A DNA stretch of 64,000 nt, from positions 30,220 through 94,219 of the forward strand of contig NZ_JADEVE010000091.1 of NCBI RefSeq assembly GCF_016125955.1. Reading direction: 5' to 3'. Made by a program: the position numbers and the translations under genes. Origin of the DNA: Acetomicrobium sp. S15 = DSM 107314. GTDB lineage: Bacteria; Synergistota; Synergistia; Synergistales; Thermosynergistaceae. The notes beneath the pieces are model-generated. The model saw nothing but the letters and a program-made list of their open reading frames with translations. It made no database searches and was not told where the DNA came from. Each line of letters opens with the position of its first letter. The stretch's first letter is position 1. Positions 9,193 to 16,748 of the stretch are shown here, piece after piece.

Positions 9193-9945
9193 ATGGGAAA
9201 GGCCAAGAGGCAGATCATCAGGATAGATGAGGACAAGTGTGACGGCTGCGGCCTCTGTGCCGAGGCCTGTCACGAAGGGGCAATTCGCATCATCGACGGC
9301 AAGGCCAGGCTTATTTCCGAATCTTACTGCGATGGCCTTGGAGATTGCATCGGCGAATGTCCGAGGGGTGCCATCTCTTTCGAGACCAGAGAGGCCGATT
9401 CCTACGACGAAGAGGCGGTAGAGCGCAAGCAGGTTCAGCAGGGTTCGCTTCCCTGCGGATGCCCCGGAACCGTGTTGCGCTCCCTCGCACAGGAAGAAAA
9501 CGATTTCAGCGACGAAGCCGCCGTGGCGCCTGTCGAACCTGCCCGATCGATGCTCTCAAACTGGCCGATCCAGCTGCGCCTGGTGCCCGCAAACGCGCCA
9601 TATCTAAAGGGTGCCGACGTTCTGCTCGCGGCTGATTGCACGGCTGCATCGATCCCGGATTTCCACGGGAGATTCTTGAAATGCAAAGTCCTTTTGATGG
9701 GTTGCCCCAAGCTCGACGACGCCGAGGCCTACAGGAAGAAGCTCACCGATATGGTCAGGGCAAACGGCATAAAAAGCCTTCACGTGGTCATCATGGAGGT
9801 TCCCTGCTGCGGAGGGCTCGCACGCCTGGCCGAAGGAGCAGTCGAAGAAGCGCGCAAGTCTATTGATCTCAAGAAGACCGTCGTAGGCATTCGCGGAAAC
9901 GTCCTCGAGGAGGAAACGTTAAGGTATAGGTTCGGCGACGCTTGA
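9193..9945 (+). CDS. 2[4Fe-4S] ferredoxin-domain protein
   Basis: A cytoplasmic iron-sulfur protein of 250 residues. Residues 10-60 hold two cluster motifs: CDGCGLCAEAC and, less regular, CDGLGDCIGECPRG. The remaining 190 residues contain further cysteines (SLPCGCPG, LLMGCPKLDD, EVPCCGGLARLAEGA) and match the common anaerobe proteins annotated only as 4Fe-4S binding protein. Electron transfer is inferred; the partner is unknown. ATG 9193 is preferred to a GTG at 9121 because GGGGTG lies 6 bases upstream and the extra residues do not look conserved. It stands alone, with its own promoter-like sequence, and the next genes are on the other strand. Confidence 0.8.
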   Translation: MGKAKRQIIRIDEDKCDGCGLCAEACHEGAIRIIDGKARLISESYCDGLGDCIGECPRGAISFETREADSYDEEAVERKQVQQGSLPCGCPGTVLRSLAQEENDFSDEAAVAPVEPARSMLSNWPIQLRLVPANAPYLKGADVLLAADCTAASIPDFHGRFLKCKVLLMGCPKLDDAEAYRKKLTDMVRANGIKSLHVVIMEVPCCGGLARLAEGAVEEARKSIDLKKTVVGIRGNVLEEETLRYRFGDA

Positions 9946-9995
9946 TCGCTCCGTCGGCAAAGAGGGCCGAATAGTGCCTGTGGCGCCGCCTCCAA

Positions 9996-10372
9996 TTACC
10001 ATGCGGCGATTAGCGCCGTCGGTCGTGGCTAAGCATACTCTGTCGCTTCCGCCGATAGGGCCAGGGTGCCAAACCTTTGTCTCTTCGTCTATGAGGGCTC
10101 TCCTTTTGGTGGACCCTCCTTTGGATAGCAGCTTTCCCGTTGGAACATGTCCGCAGGATGGATCTGATACGTAAGCGAGCCTGTCTGCGAAAGGTGGGTT
10201 CTGTAACCGTAAGGCATGCGGCCATTGCCACGGCTGCATGCGCTGCGTTTCCGCCTTTTTGAGGATTTCAAAGCCCGGCCTGGGCGACAGATACTTGTCT
10301 TGTAGTCACCGTGTCTCAGCGTGAAAAAACACGTTCCTCTGCGACGGGAAACGGCAAGACAACAGATCAAAC
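9996..10372 (-). pseudogene. Decayed second copy of gamma-glutamyltransferase gene
   Basis: Three pieces line up in order with the intact gene at 13524-15131. About 9996-10022 matches its 3' end, 10023-10191 matches the catalytic region around 14050-14222, and 10192-10372 matches the first 60 codons (14943-15125). Two internal blocks of roughly 500 and 720 bp are therefore missing. At the junctions short shared words (such as GCCGTC) are seen, as expected for deletion by slippage or microhomology. Reading frames are broken by point changes, and the start region has a stop. Segments such as PSCGHVP and KVWHPGPIGGSD remain readable. Non-functional relic. Confidence 0.85.
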
Positions 10373-10437
10373 ACCATATTGGCCTACCCCGTCCTTCTCA
10401 GATTTTTTATATATGCTACTATTGCTATCAGCCAAAA

Positions 10438-10824
10438 TCATCGCCGACCATCACTGAAATCTTTAAATATTTGTCTAATTCCTTTATCGTCCCGATTGCT
10501 TATCCCTTGCTTGAACTCTTCTGTCGCTGGCGCATCCTGGCGATATTGAAAAGGCCACATGCTCTTTAAGTCGAAGAAAGCGACTCTATCGCCATCCTGC
10601 AGAATCGTCGAAAGGTCCGGTTGAAATTTAGGGAGGGCGCTCAGGTTGCCATTGATAAAAGTGAATCCTCGTTCTTCGGTAGGAATTCCAATCTGTTCGA
10701 GGAGGTCTTTGATCGTGCTTCCCTGATCAAGCGAGACCTTTAAATGAGCAAAACCCGTCGACGCATTTTCTCCTCCAAAACGAGATAAAGCACCATAAAG
10801 CCAAACGTCGATTTCTATTTTCAT
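10438..10824 (-). CDS. MoaD/ThiS-like ubiquitin-fold protein without C-terminal GG
   Basis: The first 90 residues have the beta-grasp sulfur-carrier pattern: a first strand KIEIDVWLYGALSRFGG, then TIKDLLEQIGIP and an ILQDGDRVAFF segment near residues 77-87. In sulfur carriers this segment leads directly to a terminal GG. Here the chain continues for about 40 residues (WPFQYRQDAP... to DGRR) and has no terminal GG. The protein is 128 residues. It follows the 79-residue GG-ending paralogue by 30 bp on the same strand, downstream of the AOR. A role in tungsto- or molybdopterin assembly, or as an AOR partner, is inference from position. Confidence 0.65.
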   Translation of the reverse strand: MKIEIDVWLYGALSRFGGENASTGFAHLKVSLDQGSTIKDLLEQIGIPTEERGFTFINGNLSALPKFQPDLSTILQDGDRVAFFDLKSMWPFQYRQDAPATEEFKQGISNRDDKGIRQIFKDFSDGRR

Positions 10825-10854
10825 TATAGGGCTCCTCCTCTTACAACAGATTGA

Positions 10855-11094
10855 TTATCCGCCACCTACTGGTGGGAAAAGACCAACCTCATCTCCGTCC
10901 CTAAGTTGCCAATCGAGCTGACGCGATCGACCATTAACATATATCATGCGCACTTCATCAACAGATAATTTCAGGCGATTGAGCAATCCCATGACGCTTT
11001 CGCCTTCTGGAAGCTCGATCTCAACTGGGGCTCCTCGCTCTGTTTTTTTTGTACGATTTGTCAACATAGCGTAAAGTTTTACTTTTACTTTCAT
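10855..11094 (-). CDS. MoaD/ThiS-family sulfur carrier protein
   Basis: Small beta-grasp protein of 79 residues ending in PPVGGG, the C-terminal Gly-Gly tail that is adenylated and thiocarboxylated in MoaD/ThiS proteins. The segments VKVKLYAMLTNR, ESVMGLLNRLKL and LRDGDEVGLFPPVGG are typical. ATG 11094 follows GAGGTG by about 5 bases; an in-frame GTG two codons earlier is less well placed. Such carriers often sit beside tungsten AOR genes and are thought to provide sulfur for the dithiolene of the pterin cofactor. A terminator lies between it and the AOR, so it may be made at a lower level than the AOR. Confidence 0.85.
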   Translation of the reverse strand: MKVKVKLYAMLTNRTKKTERGAPVEIELPEGESVMGLLNRLKLSVDEVRMIYVNGRSRQLDWQLRDGDEVGLFPPVGGG

Positions 11095-11153
11095 AGACAC
11101 ACCTCACGTTTACTCCCTTTAGTTTATAGCACAATCACATCAGCTTTATTTTT

Positions 11154-11190
11154 AAAAAAGCGGACAGAGAGAGTTCTCTCCGTCCGCTTT
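11154..11190 (-). terminator. Intrinsic terminator after the AOR gene
   Basis: On the - strand a GCGGAC...GTCCGC stem extended by GAGAG/CTCTC (one mismatch) is followed by TTTTTT. It starts about 20 bases after the AOR stop and lies before the MoaD-like gene, so some transcripts probably end here. Confidence 0.8.
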
Positions 11191-11210
11191 ATATAGAATG
11201 CTCCGAATGC

Positions 11211-12971
11211 TTAAACAGTCTTGAGTACGCTATCTAGGACTTCATCAGGTACGTCAAATGTATGGTTATGCGGAGGCAGGGGCTCATATTTCATGAACTC
11301 TGGCATTCTATCATGTGAATCGTTCAGACCGGCAGCCACATTGAAAGCACGTTCCTTTCTAAGTATTTCAAGTCCGATTTTTATTACATCCTCTGCGGTC
11401 CAATTTGTTCCTAAGATACCATTACACTCCTCCACAAAGCCCTCGAATCCACTAGGAATATCTAAGATGGCAAAGGCGATAAAGAGACAGTGGCCTGTAG
11501 AATCGAGGAATGCAGTAGCAGCTTGAAGGTTGCGACTAATGGCGGCCTTACCTTCAGGGGATAAAGGATCTACTTTACCGCCAACGCCTAATATCTCGTT
11601 GTTTATAGTGTAACCTGAAGTGTGATCAGCTCCCATAGTACTCGTGGCATAGGTTACTCCTATACCTTTAACTGCACGTGGCTCGTAAGCAGGCATGCCT
11701 TGCCCTTTGACCGCTGGAATCCGCACAACGCCAAGAACGCGTCCTGCGGATGCAGTGCCACTCCCGAGGATACGGCCCAAGGGGGTCCCCTTCCCAATCT
11801 CATGAATTAGCTCTATGGCCTTTTCTCCGTCACCAAATTTGAAGATACCCGCTTCTGCGGCCACACCAAGGGTGCCACCCGTCTCAATAGTGTCCAATCC
11901 ATAGGCGTTGCATAGCCGTACCATCTCTGCAATTTGGTCCAGGTTGTCAATGCCCAGGTTAGCGCCCAGAGACCAATCCGACTCATACTCGACACAGGAG
12001 ACGTGCTCTCTTCCATCTTGCTTGTACCATGTATTAGAGCACTGTATGATGCAACCTGGGCTACAGGCATGATTGTAAACTTCTTTTCCAACACGAGTCT
12101 TATTTCCTTCAAATATTGCCTCACCGGCAATCTTAGGTGCTCCCTCAAAGCGACCTGTTTTGAAATTGCGCGTTGGAAGCCCCCCAGCCTCATTCAATAT
12201 ATTGATGAGCACAGCTGTGCCATACGTGTTTAAACCACCCTTCGGCTTTGTGATATCATGAGTACGCAGAGCATTGGCAAGCTTTTCGCAACCTTGATCG
12301 AATAAAGCTTTATCAACAATTGGCACTTCTGGCGCCCCTTGAGCACTTGTGACTATAAATTTGAGGCGTTTGCTTCCCATTACAGAACCAAGTCCGCCTC
12401 GACCCGAGTAACGAGTAGGTTGGCCTTTGAGGTCGTTAAATACGATCCCAGAGTTGGCATATCCATACTCTCCCGCGACTCCGATACCCGCTATGGAGAT
12501 GCCTTTCCCAAATCGTTCGTAAATCTTGGGGAATACAGCGTAGAGATCACTACCTATGTACTCATCAGCAGGGAGAAACTCAATTTTTGGCCTTTCCTCT
12601 TTGGCATCCCAACTAATATGGATCATCCAATATTTATCTTCTTTAGGTTGACTATAGACAACGATGGCTTTGATCTTCATTCTAGCGACGTCGACACTCC
12701 ACGACGTCCCTGCGTTTGATTCCTTAATTCCACCCGTTAAAGGGGATTTGGCTCCGACGGAAACGCGCGCAGATGTGGGAGCATCAGTACCTGTAACAAT
12801 GCCAGGTGCAAAAACTAAGACGTTGTTGGGGCCTAGGGGATGACACAGGGGATTTACTTCGTCACAAACGATGGTCGATGTTAGTCCTCTTCCTCCCAAA
12901 TTTTTATAAGCATTGGGCACGTCCTCTAATTTATACGTTTTATCGCTCATGTTTATTTTCAGAATCCACAT
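11211..12971 (-). CDS. Aldehyde:ferredoxin oxidoreductase family protein (tungsten enzyme, YdhV-like branch)
   Basis: Tungsten- or molybdenum-bis-pterin enzyme that oxidises aldehydes (or reduces acids) with ferredoxin. The 586 residues include the AOR N-terminal domain (GGRGLTS, LVFAPGIVTGTDAPTSARVSVGAKSPLTG), the pterin-binding GRGGLGSVMGSK stretch, and the four [4Fe-4S] cysteines C303, C307, C311 (HACSPGCIIQCSN) and C495 (DSTGHC). The C-x3-C-x3-C spacing and CSN ending resemble the YdhV-type branch of the family more than archaeal AOR (C-x2-C-x3-C). The ATG has AAGGAGG 8 bases upstream. Visibly richer in A+T than the genes at 13.5-16 kb. Substrate unknown. Confidence 0.9.
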   Translation of the reverse strand: MWILKINMSDKTYKLEDVPNAYKNLGGRGLTSTIVCDEVNPLCHPLGPNNVLVFAPGIVTGTDAPTSARVSVGAKSPLTGGIKESNAGTSWSVDVARMKIKAIVVYSQPKEDKYWMIHISWDAKEERPKIEFLPADEYIGSDLYAVFPKIYERFGKGISIAGIGVAGEYGYANSGIVFNDLKGQPTRYSGRGGLGSVMGSKRLKFIVTSAQGAPEVPIVDKALFDQGCEKLANALRTHDITKPKGGLNTYGTAVLINILNEAGGLPTRNFKTGRFEGAPKIAGEAIFEGNKTRVGKEVYNHACSPGCIIQCSNTWYKQDGREHVSCVEYESDWSLGANLGIDNLDQIAEMVRLCNAYGLDTIETGGTLGVAAEAGIFKFGDGEKAIELIHEIGKGTPLGRILGSGTASAGRVLGVVRIPAVKGQGMPAYEPRAVKGIGVTYATSTMGADHTSGYTINNEILGVGGKVDPLSPEGKAAISRNLQAATAFLDSTGHCLFIAFAILDIPSGFEGFVEECNGILGTNWTAEDVIKIGLEILRKERAFNVAAGLNDSHDRMPEFMKYEPLPPHNHTFDVPDEVLDSVLKTV

Positions 12972-13523
12972 ACTATTTACCTCCTTCTCTCCTTCTTTTT
13001 AGAACGTGGACTCATCTTTGCGCTCTCTTCAAGAGTCGATACCCTCTGTTACGAGCACCAGCATCCCAAAATCAAAAATTCGCAAAGGTCATGCCATCAC
13101 CCCTTTCAAGGCAATGTAATCCCCTTTGCGAATTGGCAGGCATTGAGATTGCTCCCAATACCCTAACGCTCATCTCTCCCAGAGGGAGAATAATGAGTCG
13201 GAGACAATTTTTAGGAGTTACGCAGTTGCCTGTGACCCTCCTTCTCAGAAAAAGCATTAACACAGAAACATAAGCCTGTCAAGAGCCGCGAGCGGCTCTA
13301 TGTCACATAGCGTGGAAATATTCCGGTGGTAAGGATACCAACAAGATTCTTCTTAATTAGCTATGCATGCTGAACCCTGAGAACACAGACACCCTCAAGG
13401 CGTAAGAGGAACTAAAGCTGCAGCAGTATAGAGCTTTGCCAACGGTATGCGCATCAAGCTAAAAACTAAGATGTGCTTTGTTAGTTAAATCTATGTTATG
13501 CATGATCGTAAGAGTTTTACTGC
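12972..13523. other. Gene-free stretch with inverted repeats
   Basis: No convincing coding region in 552 bp. Two structures are visible: a perfect 12-bp inverted repeat AATTCGCAAAGG (13077-13088) / CCTTTGCGAATT (13123-13134) separated by 34 bases, and a tight hairpin AGAGCCGC-GA-GCGGCTCT (13282-13299). Position between a live AOR and ggt, in a region that also contains relics, suggests remains of a lost gene or element. Confidence 0.5.
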
Positions 13524-15131
13524 CTACCATGCGGCGATCGTGCCGTCGGTCCTCGGCTCCGTTCCGCCGCAAAGATTTCCGTTTTCCATCCTCCAGATTA
13601 TCTGCCCCCTGCCGAAGGGCGCGTGTTTCGAAGATATAGCCACGTCGTGACCGCGCCTGGCGAGCGCAGCAGCTATGTGCTCCGGGAAGCCGTATTCCAA
13701 GAGCACCTCTTTACATTTTACCCACATCCAGCGCGGGGCATCGAGCGCCTCTTGGGGGTTTAGGCCGAAGTCGAGCATATTCATGAGGACTTGAACGTGA
13801 GCCTGAGGTTGCATAAAGGCTCCCATTATGCCGAAAGGCCCTATGGGTTTGCCGTCTTTAGAGATAAAACCAGGAATTATCGTATGATACGGGCGCTTGC
13901 CGGGCCTTAAGGCGTTTGGATGATCGGGAGAGAGTGAAAAGCAGGCACCTCTATTTTGGAGCGCCACGCCCGTTTTCGGCACGACGATGCCTGAGCCGAA
14001 GCCCATGTAGTTGCTCTGTATGTAGGAGACCATGTTCCCATTGCCGTCTGCCGTGGCTAAATATACGGTATCGCTTCCGCCGATAGGGCCAGGGTGCCAA
14101 ACCTTTGCCTCTTGGCCTATGAGAGCCCTCCTTTTGGCGGTCCTTTCTTGAGATAATAGCTCTTCCGTTGGAACGCTCTCGCAGGAAGGGTCTGCTATGT
14201 ATGCAAGCCCGTCTGCGAAAGCGGCCTTTATCGCCTCTATCTGCAAGTGATACGTAACTGGGTTTTCTTTTTCCGTGAAGGAAAATCCTTTCAAAATGTT
14301 TAAAGCTATGAGGGCCACTATACTCTGGCCATTTGGAGGAAGCTCCCATACGTCGTAGCCGCGGTAATCTATTTTAACGGGTTCGACCCATTCGGGGGCA
14401 AAAGATGCTAAGTCTTCCTCATCGATGAAGCCGCCCGTTTTTCTGGCAAAGTCCGCTATTTTTCGGGCGATCTCGCCCCTGTAAAAGACTTCACTTTCGC
14501 TTTCGCCAATAAGTTCAAGCGTTTCTGCGTGGTCCGGTAAATTCAGCGTTTCTCCCGCTTGGGGCGCGCGCCCGCGGGGTGCAAAGGTCTCAAACCATGC
14601 CTCTTTTATCTCACCGGAAAGCTCTTTTTCGAAGCGCGAGCAGCTTTCTTTCCAGGCCGACGATACGGTAGGGGAGACCGGATAGCCATTCCGCGCGTAC
14701 TCTGCAGCCGGCCTTAGCACATCTTTTAGCGGAAGTTTGCCAAACTTTTTAATGAGCTCTGCCCAGGCTGCCGGCACCCCCGGGACGGTCACGGGAACCC
14801 AGCCGCTTTTTGGGATTTCGTCGTAACCTTCTTTCTTTAAGCGTTCGATCGAAAGGGCTTTGGGAGCACATCCGCTTGCGTTTAGGCCGTAAAGTTTCCC
14901 GTCCGTACAAATGATGCAAAAAGCGTCTCCGCCGATGCCGCAGGAGGTGGGTTCTGTAACCGTAAGGCATGCAGCCGTTGCCACGGCTGCATCTACAGCG
15001 TTTCCGCCTTTTTTGAGGATTTCAAGGCCCGCTTGGGCGGCAAGGACCTGCCCTGTAGATACCATGCCGAGGCGCGAAAAAACCACGTTCCTCCGCGACG
15101 GGTAACGGTAAGTTAAAGGATCAAACGTCAC
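13524..15131 (-). CDS. ggt: Gamma-glutamyltransferase family protein
   Basis: Ntn-hydrolase that cleaves gamma-glutamyl bonds such as that of glutathione after autoprocessing. The 535 residues contain the large-subunit start (LAAQAGLEILKKGGNAVDAAVATAACLTVTEPTSCGIGGDAF) broken here only for description, and the expected new N-terminal nucleophile Thr355 in GGSDTVYLATAD, followed by QSNYMGFGSGIVVP. This is the YwrD-like form and no signal peptide is seen, so a cytoplasmic location is likely. Start is GTG. A decayed second copy lies at 9996-10372. The next gene (DUF169) is on the same strand 49 bp upstream. Confidence 0.88.
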   Translation of the reverse strand: MTFDPLTYRYPSRRNVVFSRLGMVSTGQVLAAQAGLEILKKGGNAVDAAVATAACLTVTEPTSCGIGGDAFCIICTDGKLYGLNASGCAPKALSIERLKKEGYDEIPKSGWVPVTVPGVPAAWAELIKKFGKLPLKDVLRPAAEYARNGYPVSPTVSSAWKESCSRFEKELSGEIKEAWFETFAPRGRAPQAGETLNLPDHAETLELIGESESEVFYRGEIARKIADFARKTGGFIDEEDLASFAPEWVEPVKIDYRGYDVWELPPNGQSIVALIALNILKGFSFTEKENPVTYHLQIEAIKAAFADGLAYIADPSCESVPTEELLSQERTAKRRALIGQEAKVWHPGPIGGSDTVYLATADGNGNMVSYIQSNYMGFGSGIVVPKTGVALQNRGACFSLSPDHPNALRPGKRPYHTIIPGFISKDGKPIGPFGIMGAFMQPQAHVQVLMNMLDFGLNPQEALDAPRWMWVKCKEVLLEYGFPEHIAAALARRGHDVAISSKHAPFGRGQIIWRMENGNLCGGTEPRTDGTIAAW

Positions 15132-15180
15132 AGAAACCCACCTCGCTTTGCATTTTCGTATATCGCTTATAGACCGTAGG

Positions 15181-15939
15181 TTATAAATCTTCTTGCTTTA
15201 TGGAGTAGGCAGGCGGCATTTCGGGCGTAAAGGCCATATAAGGCGGCACCGGATATACTGAAAAACCTCCCTTTGCCGTGAATTCGAGGTTGTTTACAAG
15301 CCTGTCGCGGAAAAGGGCCCAAGGCGCGGCATATACGAGTTCATAGTGCTGTGTGCCGCCAAATATCCTGTCGCCGGCGCAGGGAAAGCCGACGGTGGGT
15401 TTGCCTGTTCCCATAGCAAACCCTATGGCAGAGCACATGGCTCCCTCAGCCACGGTGTCAGCCGTGGTCTTTTCCCCGGTGTCATAAGCGTTTGCGTGAA
15501 TCAAGCGCATCATCTGGGCTGGGTTTCCGTATAGCACGACTACGTCGGGTTCATCGGTAAACTTTTCTAATGGGGATATAAATATGCCGGCATATTTTTT
15601 GCCTGTATCCCCGAGCCTGTATACGTTGGCCATGAATTTTTTAGCCACTTCCTCGTTTTTGCAATAAGGCCCCACGGCAGCTTTCCCAGAAAGGATGGCT
15701 TCCGGGGTTTTGATTAAACCTAAACATGCCGCGCCGAAAGCGCATACCATCTTTTCTGGGACGCCACTGTTGCCCATCTTTTGATAACGTGCCATGCAGA
15801 CCAATTGGCATATGTTGAGTTTGAAAGGTAGCGGCGCCCTGGGCAGGTCTTCTTCTTTGGCGTAAAATTTTACCCCTACTGGAAATGTATCTAACCGCAG
15901 CAGTTGGTCGAGCTTTTGGGAAGCTTCTTTCGGTTCCAT
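15181..15939 (-). CDS. DUF169 family protein
   Basis: 252 residues belonging to the DUF169 family of anaerobes, whose function is not established. Recognisable parts are a Leu-rich N-terminus (KLDQLLRLDTFPVGVKFY), a cysteine pair in NICQLVCMARYQKMG, and GKPTVGFPCAGDRIFGG near the C-terminus. The cysteines suggest metal or cofactor binding, but this is inference. The ATG at 15939 has a perfect GGAGGGG 7 bases upstream; the longer frame to 15990 lacks one. It precedes ggt by 49 bp and probably shares its transcript. Confidence 0.75.
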   Translation of the reverse strand: MEPKEASQKLDQLLRLDTFPVGVKFYAKEEDLPRAPLPFKLNICQLVCMARYQKMGNSGVPEKMVCAFGAACLGLIKTPEAILSGKAAVGPYCKNEEVAKKFMANVYRLGDTGKKYAGIFISPLEKFTDEPDVVVLYGNPAQMMRLIHANAYDTGEKTTADTVAEGAMCSAIGFAMGTGKPTVGFPCAGDRIFGGTQHYELVYAAPWALFRDRLVNNLEFTAKGGFSVYPVPPYMAFTPEMPPAYSIKQEDL

Positions 15940-16028
15940 AAAATCCCCTCCTTCTGTTAGTGAGGAAGCACGAGGTGGGCTTGCGCTCATCGTGACACAG
16001 AACCCGCCTCGAAACCTATGCTATTATT

Positions 16029-16410
16029 TTAAGCTAATTTCAGCTCTTTGAGTTTTTCTTCCGTAGGCATACCATTTTTGTTCCATCTCCGAAGCTCGTG
16101 ATATTTTGGGAGCATCTCGCCCAGCCTACAATGCTTTCCCTCATAGGCCCTGCCGGGATGGGTTCTTTTAACGGCCCTGGAGAGAGCGCGATGTCTTCTG
16201 TCGAAAACCGGCCTTGAAGTTGAAGAGCCACTCTAAATTCCATACTCTCTCGCCGCACTCCACGATCTTTTCAGGAGTGAAGTCGATCCCTGTAGTTGCA
16301 GAGAGTCGCGATGCCACTTCGGGTGCTCCGGGGCCGAAGATGACGAAGGGGCAAAGCCCCGATGAATCGATGGCGACTGCCAGATCCTGGAACGTCTTGG
16401 TCCATCGGGG
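16029..16410 (-). pseudogene. Frameshifted C-terminal remnant of a second aldehyde:ferredoxin oxidoreductase
   Basis: Read in three successive frames on the - strand, this segment gives the AOR C-terminus. The first frame has TKTFQDLAVAIDSSGLCPF (with the last cluster Cys) and TGIDFTPEKIVECGERVWNLEWLFN. The second gives RFSTEDIALSPGPLKEPIPA. The third gives LGEMLPKYHELRRWNKNGMP and ends at a stop at 16029. At least two frameshifts are needed, and the rest of the roughly 1.8-kb gene is absent. It differs from the intact AOR at 11211-12971 and looks closer to the classical branch. The bases 16411-16624 hold only unassigned open frames. Confidence 0.85.
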
Positions 16411-16748
16411 GTTTCTTCTCGATGGAGGCCGGGTCGAGCTTTTTTGAGGCCCAAAACATTGTGAAAGGTGGCCATTGCGTAAACTTGGGGCCTTCGTCGC
16501 ACGTGAAGTCAAAGCCTTTCCCCTCGCTTTCCACAAATACCGCTTTTCCTGACATACGCAGTTTTATTTTATCATAAGCGAAGATACTTGAAAGCAATTG
16601 CGGGTTTTGAGATAATTCAAACAAGATGGTTTTTTACTCGGTGCGCGCTTCGAGAGCGCCTTGTTCGGAATAGCTTTAGCGAGAAGGGGACCCATCTTTT
16701 GATAGAAGAAACAGAGGATTTGACTTTGTGTCTCGGGAGGAATCCCTG

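Noticed and set aside
12806..13273. 155-residue frame on the + strand across the AOR start and gap
   Set aside because: It overlaps the AOR coding start, has no ribosome site, and resembles no family.
16271..16624. Intact small gene upstream of the AOR remnant
   Set aside because: The frame runs into AOR-derived sequence out of frame and has no convincing start site; only its first 70 codons are unexplained and they match no family I can name.
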